Positions 5,308 to 10,373 of a stretch of 10,373 nucleotides of DNA are shown one piece after another. A program made the translations under genes and the position numbers. Every line of letters starts with the position of its first letter. Positions within the stretch are counted from its first letter, which is position 1. The notes under the pieces were generated by a model. That model saw nothing but the letters and a program-made list of their open reading frames with translations. It had not been told where the DNA came from and did no database searches. Source of the stretch: Pseudomonadota bacterium (GTDB lineage: Bacteria; Pseudomonadota; Gammaproteobacteria; Acidithiobacillales; Acidithiobacillaceae); NCBI GenBank assembly GCA_021818125.1, contig JAKAFG010000053.1, forward strand, positions 1 through 10,373, written 5' to 3'.

Positions 5308-6084
5308 ATGCTCAGCACCCAATCTCACGGCAGTACCGGTCACGTCGCCACCAAGAAAGAGCGCTCGTTGCGCCTCTATCTGGCGCGTCACCAGGACGAA
5401 GTAGAAGCGGCGCAACGACTGCGCTATGGCGTATTCAGTGCCGAGTATGGTGCCCAGTTTGGTGGTCGTCCTGGGCTGGATCAGGATGAGTACGACCCTT
5501 TTTGTGAGCATTTGATTGTCGAAGACGAGCTCCGTCAGGAAGTTGTTGGTACCTATCGCCTCTTTCGCCCCGAGAAAGTCGTCCGGGTGGGCCGCTATTA
5601 TGCCGAGACAGAGTTTGATCTTTCACGTCTGCTGGCTTTGAATGCGCGGATTATGGAGTTGGGGCGGTCCTGCGTACATCCCGACTATCGTCAGGGCGCG
5701 GTGATTGCACTGCTCTGGTCGGGGCTGGCCGAGGCCATGACGATGTGGCAAATCGATTATCTCATGGGCTGCGCGAGTGTACACAGCACCGACGGCCCGG
5801 CCCTTGGCGCCCTGTACCAGAGTCTCAACATGTACCTGACGCCACAGGAACAGCGGGTCTTCCCCCTGCGCGCTGTCCCCAATTTCGATGTGCAAGCGCA
5901 GGTAGACCCTGCCACACTGCCTAGCTTGCTCAAGGGCTATTTAAGAGCGGGGGTGCGTATTGGCGGCGAGCCTTTCTGGGATCCGCAATTCCATTGTGCA
6001 GATTTCTTCGTATGGTGCGAGTCGGGTTTGATCACCCCCCGCTATCAGCAGCGCTTCCTGGAACCGGTGGACGCGCGTAAGTGA
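5308..6084 (+). CDS. olsB: L-ornithine N(alpha)-acyltransferase (OlsB-like GNAT N-acyltransferase)
   Basis: A 258-residue GNAT-fold acyltransferase of the OlsB/COG3176 ('putative hemolysin') family. OlsB transfers a 3-hydroxyacyl group from acyl-ACP to the alpha-amino group of ornithine, giving lyso-ornithine lipid, the first step to the phosphorus-free ornithine lipids of Gram-negative membranes. Visible marks are QRLRYGVFSAEYG (36-48), a motif shared with acyl-homoserine-lactone synthase-like folds, GTYRL (81-85), ELGRSCVHPDYR (117-128), and the GCASVHSTDG segment after it. The start is ATG 5308 with GGAG (5296-5299) 8 nt upstream; an in-frame TTG at 5284 has no such site. The stop overlaps the olsA start. 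The pairing with olsA and the candidate Pho box upstream support the assignment over a generic GNAT enzyme. Acyl-ACP and ornithine use are inferred from the family. Confidence 0.85.
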   Translation: MLSTQSHGSTGHVATKKERSLRLYLARHQDEVEAAQRLRYGVFSAEYGAQFGGRPGLDQDEYDPFCEHLIVEDELRQEVVGTYRLFRPEKVVRVGRYYAETEFDLSRLLALNARIMELGRSCVHPDYRQGAVIALLWSGLAEAMTMWQIDYLMGCASVHSTDGPALGALYQSLNMYLTPQEQRVFPLRAVPNFDVQAQVDPATLPSLLKGYLRAGVRIGGEPFWDPQFHCADFFVWCESGLITPRYQQRFLEPVDARK

Positions 6085-6983
6085 TACGCCGTAAAAAGCC
6101 CGTCTCGGTATTGGTAACTTACCCGGGGCGGCGCTGGCGTCGTTCGCGGCCCAAGGCTTTGCGGCGTATCTGGCGGCTGCCGGTGCTGGTATTTTATCTG
6201 CTTCTGGCCTTTCCGTTGGCAGCCTGGACTTGTGCACGCAAGTCCGAGCCCGACGCGGGTAGTTATCGGGCTTTTGCCTGGTGGAGTCGGCGGGTCTTGC
6301 GTATCCTCGGGATTCATTTGCGCGTGGATGGGGCCATCCCCAAATCGCCGGTGCTTATCGCCGCTAACCATGTTTCCTACCTGGATATTCTCGCACTCGC
6401 GACCCTGGTTTCTGGTCGTTTTGTGGCGAAGAAGGAAATGCGTGCCTGGCCTTTTTTCGGGATTATGGGTGAGTGGCTGGGGACGCTTTTTATTGATCGT
6501 AGCGACGCCCGCGCCAGTCAGCGCACCATGCGTCAGGCCAGTGAGATTCTGACAGCCGGTACCAGTATTGTTCTCTTTCCGGAAGGCACCACCAGCGATG
6601 GGAAGGGGGTGGGTGATTTTTTTGCGGCACCTTTCGAGACCGCATCCGGGGCGGCAGCGCCGACGATTCCTGTCGCTTTGCGTTATGAAGATGTGCTGCG
6701 CCCCGGTCAGCCCGACCCCCTCTGCCCTTTCATTGGTGAAGACAGCCTGTTCGGACATCTCTGGAGACTGGCGGCGGCGGCACCGTTGACACTGCGCGTG
6801 GAATTCCTGCCCGCGCTGGCGCCAGAATTGGGTCGCCGGAAGCTGGCAGCAACGGCTCAGGCGGCTATTGCCGATGCCTTACAGCGGATGGAGCAGGGGG
6901 CTTCAATCACCTATCTGCATGATCCCCGCCGCCGTCCTATCCGGGATGCCTGGGCAGCATGGCGGCATGGTCACGAGGGTTAG
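6081..6983 (+). CDS. olsA: lyso-ornithine lipid O-acyltransferase / 1-acyl-glycerol-3-phosphate acyltransferase (OlsA/PlsC family)
   Basis: A 300-residue PlsC-type membrane acyltransferase. Next to olsB it most likely adds the second acyl chain to lyso-ornithine lipid, though OlsA and its relative HdtS of Pseudomonas can also act on lysophosphatidic acid. A basic N-terminus (RRKK, then RRWRRSR) precedes one membrane segment, about 33-49 (LPVLVFYLLLAFPLAAW). The catalytic HX4D motif is NHVSYLD with H97 and D102, and the glycerol-phosphate-type motif is FPEGTTSDG (166-174). The start GTG 6081 overlaps the olsB stop (GTGA); a GGTGG a little over 10 nt upstream may serve as ribosome site, otherwise coupling. 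The 3' end overlaps the convergent hemE by 4 bp, and no terminator hairpin was seen between them. Specificity cannot be read from sequence. Confidence 0.82.
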   Translation: MIRRKKPVSVLVTYPGRRWRRSRPKALRRIWRLPVLVFYLLLAFPLAAWTCARKSEPDAGSYRAFAWWSRRVLRILGIHLRVDGAIPKSPVLIAANHVSYLDILALATLVSGRFVAKKEMRAWPFFGIMGEWLGTLFIDRSDARASQRTMRQASEILTAGTSIVLFPEGTTSDGKGVGDFFAAPFETASGAAAPTIPVALRYEDVLRPGQPDPLCPFIGEDSLFGHLWRLAAAAPLTLRVEFLPALAPELGRRKLAATAQAAIADALQRMEQGASITYLHDPRRRPIRDAWAAWRHGHEG

Positions 6984-8038
6984 GCAGGCCGCCAGTTATG
7001 AACGCTCTCCACCAGGGTGGCAACATTTCCGATGGGAGTTTGCGGGGTGATGCCATGGCCGAGATTAAAGATGTGGCCCGACCCAGGTCCATGGCTGGCC
7101 AGAACGCGCTCTGCTTCTGCGGCGACAGCGCTGGCGCTGCCATAGAGGGCGATGGGATCCATATTGCCCTGCAGTGCTATGCCATCACCCAGACGCTGGC
7201 GGGCGACGCTTAATTCGGTTGTCCAGTCGAGACCCAGCACATCGGCGCCGCTCGTCGCCATTGCCTCCAGCCAGTTACCCCCGCCTTTGGTAAAGAGCAG
7301 GACCGGTACCGGGCGGCCTTCTGCTTCGCGCTTCAAACCGGCGATGATCTCGCTCATGTAGGCGAGCGAGAACTCTGCATAAGCCGGGGTGCTGAGACTG
7401 CCACCCCAGGTATCAAAAATCATCACTGCCTGCGCCCCAGCGGCAATCTGCGCGTTGAGGTATTGGCTGACCGATGCGGCCAGATGACGTAGGAGGCGAT
7501 GTAGCAGCGCTGGATTGCTATATAGTAACCCTTTGATATGGATGAAGTCGCGGCTGCCGCGACCTTCGATCATGTAGCAGGCGAGGGTCCAGGGGCTGCC
7601 GGCAAAGCCGATGAGAGGTACCCGTCCATTCAGCTCACGGCGGATGAGACGCACCGCATCCATCACAAAGCGCAGCTCCGTTTCCGGATCGGGCTGACTC
7701 AGTGCGTCGATGTCCGCGGCGTTACGCAAGGGACGTTCGAATACCGGACCTTCGCCCTCCTGAAATTGTAGTCCGAGTCCCATGACATAAGGAATGGTCA
7801 GGATGTCCGAGAAGAGGATGGCGGCGTCCAGCGGAAAGCGATCAATGGGCTGCAGTGTCACTTCACAGGCCAGTTCCGGTGTGGTGCATAGGGTGAGAAA
7901 ATCCCCGGCACGGGCGCGGGTAGCACGGTACTCCGGCAGGTAACGCCCGGCCTGACGCATCAGCCAGACGGGGACATGACCCACCGGCTGGCGCAGGCAG
8001 GCACGCAGGAAATTATCATTCTGCAATGTGGATTTCAT
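6980..8038 (-). CDS. hemE: uroporphyrinogen decarboxylase
   Basis: A cofactor-free cytoplasmic enzyme that removes four acetate carboxyls from uroporphyrinogen III to give coproporphyrinogen III in haem synthesis. At 352 residues it has the usual length (E. coli 354). The N-terminal signature PVWLMRQAGRYLPEYR (23-38) supplies the substrate-binding arginines, D78 in FSDILTIP is the conserved catalytic aspartate, and GFAGSPWTLACYMIEG is the second family signature. IFNLGHGITPQTP near the end carries the conserved histidine. The start ATG 8038 lies 3 bp after the gltD stop. No strong Shine-Dalgarno is visible there, since upstream bases still encode the end of gltD, so translation is probably coupled to gltD. 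It ends tail-to-tail with olsA, TAA inside the 4-bp overlap. The order gltB-gltD-hemE is known in other gamma-proteobacteria such as Pseudomonas. Confidence 0.97.
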   Translation of the reverse strand: MKSTLQNDNFLRACLRQPVGHVPVWLMRQAGRYLPEYRATRARAGDFLTLCTTPELACEVTLQPIDRFPLDAAILFSDILTIPYVMGLGLQFQEGEGPVFERPLRNAADIDALSQPDPETELRFVMDAVRLIRRELNGRVPLIGFAGSPWTLACYMIEGRGSRDFIHIKGLLYSNPALLHRLLRHLAASVSQYLNAQIAAGAQAVMIFDTWGGSLSTPAYAEFSLAYMSEIIAGLKREAEGRPVPVLLFTKGGGNWLEAMATSGADVLGLDWTTELSVARQRLGDGIALQGNMDPIALYGSASAVAAEAERVLASHGPGSGHIFNLGHGITPQTPIGNVATLVESVHNWRPA

Positions 8039-8041
8039 CGT

Positions 8042-9439
8042 CTATACGCCCAGTTGATCGAGGATGCCCTCGGCGGCCCGGCGTCCTTCATCTACCGCCG
8101 TGACGACCAGATCAGAGCCGCGGCGCATGTCGCCCCCGGCAAAGATACGTGGGTTAGTGGTCTGGAATTGTTCGTTGGTACTGATCCGCCCACGGGCGTC
8201 CGTGCTGATGCCGTACTCCGTAAACCAGGGGGCGGGGGAGGGATCAAAACCAAAAGCGATGATCACCGCATCGGCATCCAGCACCTGCTCTGAGCCAGGG
8301 ACAATTTCCGGATGGCGACGGCCCTTGGCATCGGGCACTCCCAGGCGGGTTTCGACCAGGCGCACACCCCGTGCGCCCGATGCCGCATCACCAATGACCT
8401 CGACGGGCTGGCGGTTGAAGAGGAATTTGACACCTTCTTCGCGGGCATTGGCGACTTCCCGGCGCGAGCCAGGCATGTTTTCTTCATCGCGGCGATAGGC
8501 GCAGGTGACCGTGCTGGCACCTTGGCGGATGGCGGTGCGTAAACAATCCATGGCGGTATCGCCGCCACCCAGCACCACGACCCGTTTGCCGGACAGGTTG
8601 ACGTAGGGGAGTGCCGGGTCCGGCAACTGCATCAGGTGTCGCGTGTTCGCGATCAGATAGGGCAGCGCCTTGAGGACGCCAGGCAGGTTCTCGCCGGGGA
8701 ACTCGCCAATCTTGGCGGTGTAGGTGCCCATCCCCAGAAACACGGCGTCAAAATCTTCCAGCAGATTACCCAGGGAAATATCCTTGCCGACTTCCGTATC
8801 GAGCTGAAAGCGGATACCCATTTCCCGCAGCAGATCGGCGCGGCGGGCGACCACCGCTTTTTCCAGCTTGAAAGGCGGGATGCCAAAGGTGAGCAGGCCG
8901 CCAACTGCCGGGTAGCGGTCAAAGACGACCACTTCGGTGCCGGCGCGGTTGAGAATGTCCGCACAACCCAGCCCGGCAGGGCCAGCCCCCACCACCGCAA
9001 CGCGCTTGCCGTTAGGGATGATATCGGGCATTTCCGGCCGCCAGCCGCGGGCCAGGGCTTCTTCGGTGATGAATCTTTCCAGGTTGCCGATGGTGACGGC
9101 GCCAAAACCGTCATTGAGGGTGCAGGCACCTTCACAAAGGCGATCCTGCGGGCAGATGCGGCCACAGATCTCCGGGAGGGTGTTTGTCTGATGGGAGAGA
9201 CTGGCCGCTTCTTCCAGACGATTTTCAACAATGAGCTGCAGCCAGTTGGGAATATAGTTATGCACCGGGCACTTCCACTCACAATACGGGTTGCCGCAGT
9301 GCAGGCAGCGGTCGGCCTGAAGCTGCGCACGGTCCAGGTCAAAGCTTTGGTAGATTTCCTTGAAGGCCTCGCGGCGTTCTTCCACGTCCAGCTTTTTGGG
9401 GTCCTGCCGCGGGTCTTCGATGAATGAAAAATGGCTCAT
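8042..9439 (-). CDS. gltD: glutamate synthase (NADPH) small (beta) subunit
   Basis: The small subunit oxidises NADPH through FAD and passes electrons, via [4Fe-4S] clusters, to the large subunit GltB, which forms two glutamates from glutamine and 2-oxoglutarate. The 465-residue length is standard. The N-terminal cluster-binding domain has C45, C48, C53 and C57 (CLHCGNPYCEWKC) and a second set C92, C96, C102 and C106 (CGRICPQDRLCEGAC). The FAD motif is G151-A-G-P-A-G156, and the NADPH motif is VVVLGGGDTAMDC near 290. The C-terminus has IFAGGDMRRGSDLVVTAV, the usual end of this pyridine-nucleotide oxidoreductase family. ATG 9439 is preceded by GAGGAA with about 6 nt spacing, in the 23-bp gap after gltB. 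hemE follows within 3 bp. Confidence 0.96.
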   Translation of the reverse strand: MSHFSFIEDPRQDPKKLDVEERREAFKEIYQSFDLDRAQLQADRCLHCGNPYCEWKCPVHNYIPNWLQLIVENRLEEAASLSHQTNTLPEICGRICPQDRLCEGACTLNDGFGAVTIGNLERFITEEALARGWRPEMPDIIPNGKRVAVVGAGPAGLGCADILNRAGTEVVVFDRYPAVGGLLTFGIPPFKLEKAVVARRADLLREMGIRFQLDTEVGKDISLGNLLEDFDAVFLGMGTYTAKIGEFPGENLPGVLKALPYLIANTRHLMQLPDPALPYVNLSGKRVVVLGGGDTAMDCLRTAIRQGASTVTCAYRRDEENMPGSRREVANAREEGVKFLFNRQPVEVIGDAASGARGVRLVETRLGVPDAKGRRHPEIVPGSEQVLDADAVIIAFGFDPSPAPWFTEYGISTDARGRISTNEQFQTTNPRIFAGGDMRRGSDLVVTAVDEGRRAAEGILDQLGV

Positions 9440-9462
9440 GGTTTTTCCTCAGGGTGACGCGG

Positions 9463-10373
9463 TCAGCTCGCTTCTTCGAGCAGGACATCCAGTTTGGCCG
9501 CCTTGGGCACCACCAGCCAGACATCGCGGATAAAGTGGGTCCAGTCCTTGAGCAGTCCTGCGGCATAACTGCTGCCGGTGGTGGCCGCATGGGCTTCGAT
9601 ATGGCGCCGCAGCAGGGCCTCGTAGCCGCGCATGGACTCGGTTTCAATCCGGTGATAATTCACCAGTTCGCCGTTCACCTGATCAGGGAACTGGCGGGCC
9701 TGATCGCGGACAAAGGCGAGACCGCCGGTCATGCCCGCCCCGAAATTCACGCCGACCGAGCCGAGGATGACGATTTGACCACCGGTCATGTATTCGCAGG
9801 CGTGGTCTCCGGCGCCTTCGATCACGGCGATGGCTCCTGAATTGCGCACTGCAAAACGCTCACCGGCGCGTCCCGCGGCATAGAGACGTCCCCCGGTGGC
9901 TCCGTACAGACAGGTGTTGCCGACGATGGCCGAGTCCTGACTGGCATAGGTGACGCCCGCCGGCGGCGCGATGATGATAGTACCGCCATTCATGGCCTTG
10001 CCCACATAATCGTTGGCATCGCCGTGCAGATGCAGGGTCATCCCCTGTACGCAGAAGGCACCAAAGGACTGGCCCGCCGTACCCTGCAACTCGATGTGTA
10101 CCGCATCTTCCCGCAGCCCCGAATTACCATAGCGACGGGCGATTTCTCCGGCGAGACGGGCGCCGATGGAGCGGTTCACGTTACGGATTGGATAGTGCAG
10201 GCGGGTGGGGATTTGCTCTTCCAGCGCGGGTCGGGCGTCCCTCACTATGGTTTCGGCCAGATCACCCTTGTCGCAAGGCGGGTTGCGATCCTGGGTCTGG
10301 ATGTTGGTGTCGGCGTCGCGCAGATCGGTATTGGCCAGCAGCGGACGCAGGTCCAGATGTGCCTGTTTTTCCG
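9463..10373 (-). CDS. gltB: glutamate synthase (NADPH) large (alpha) subunit, C-terminal part
   Basis: The 3' end of gltB. The reading frame stays open to the window edge, so about 302 residues of a protein normally near 1,500 are seen. This is the GXGXG right-handed beta-helix domain with its glycine repeats: GTAGQSFGAFCVQGMTLHLHG, then DANDYVGKAMNGGTIII, then GNTCLYGATGGRLYAAGRAGERFAVRNSG, and MTGGQIVILGSVGVNFGAGMTGG. The preceding stretch with DARPALEEQIPTRLHYPIRN and NRSIGARLAGEIARRYG is typical of bacterial GltB just before that domain. The amidotransferase, central and FMN/[3Fe-4S] synthase domains lie outside the window. An internal GTG at 10245 is not the start. A 23-bp gap with a clear ribosome site separates it from gltD. 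Confidence 0.96.
   Translation of the reverse strand, partial: EKQAHLDLRPLLANTDLRDADTNIQTQDRNPPCDKGDLAETIVRDARPALEEQIPTRLHYPIRNVNRSIGARLAGEIARRYGNSGLREDAVHIELQGTAGQSFGAFCVQGMTLHLHGDANDYVGKAMNGGTIIIAPPAGVTYASQDSAIVGNTCLYGATGGRLYAAGRAGERFAVRNSGAIAVIEGAGDHACEYMTGGQIVILGSVGVNFGAGMTGGLAFVRDQARQFPDQVNGELVNYHRIETESMRGYEALLRRHIEAHAATTGSSYAAGLLKDWTHFIRDVWLVVPKAAKLDVLLEEAS

Noticed and set aside
6045..6758. Minus-strand open frame of 237 codons opposite olsB/olsA
   Set aside because: Shadow of olsA; its proline-, arginine- and threonine-rich translation is low-complexity.
8636..9427. Long plus-strand open frame (263 codons) opposite gltD
   Set aside because: It is antisense to gltD, whose cysteine clusters and FAD motif are unmistakable; the opposite strand looks like a coding shadow.

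Overview
The window is a dense, GC-rich, house-keeping stretch of a bacterial chromosome. It holds nine intact or partial protein genes and one interrupted gene. The gene set (gltBD-hemE, olsBA, a bfd-like/yheT/modE-like/ilvA cluster, a group III truncated globin) and the protein style fit a gamma-proteobacterium or a relative such as Acidithiobacillus. That taxonomic guess comes from recall and could not be tested here. No mobile element, CRISPR array, tRNA or rRNA was seen.

Layout. (1) Bases 1-1891, plus strand: a DadA-type FAD amino-acid oxidase/dehydrogenase, a probable intrinsic terminator at its stop codon, then a group III truncated hemoglobin split by one in-frame TGA exactly where the family has a tryptophan. 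Both genes are preceded by the same element, TTGACCC-N15-GCAATA, which looks like a promoter. (2) Bases 1899-4958, minus strand: four genes joined by stop/start overlaps in the order bfd-like [2Fe-2S] protein, YheT-type hydrolase, stand-alone ModE-type DNA-binding protein, biosynthetic threonine deaminase ilvA. (3) Bases 4959-5307: the largest non-coding gap, between divergent units. It contains an array of 11-bp-phased TTGTCAT-like half-sites resembling a PhoB box, and a 13-bp palindrome. (4) Bases 5308-6983, plus strand: olsB and olsA, overlapping, for ornithine-lipid synthesis. (5) Bases 6980-10373, minus strand: the end of gltB, then gltD and hemE, read leftwards as a tight operon. Its last gene overlaps the tail of olsA by 4 bp.

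How the parts relate. gltBD supplies glutamate from glutamine and 2-oxoglutarate. hemE, 3 bp downstream, is in haem synthesis, which in most proteobacteria starts from glutamate. olsBA makes a phosphorus-free membrane lipid, and the candidate Pho box in front of it fits the known use of such lipids under phosphate limitation. ilvA feeds isoleucine synthesis; why it is translationally chained to a ModE-like regulator, an esterase-like hydrolase and a [2Fe-2S] protein is not obvious. The observations most worth following are the nonsense codon in the globin, the olsB Pho-box array and the repeated promoter element in the first 1.5 kb. I did not find evidence for a wholly new multi-gene system.
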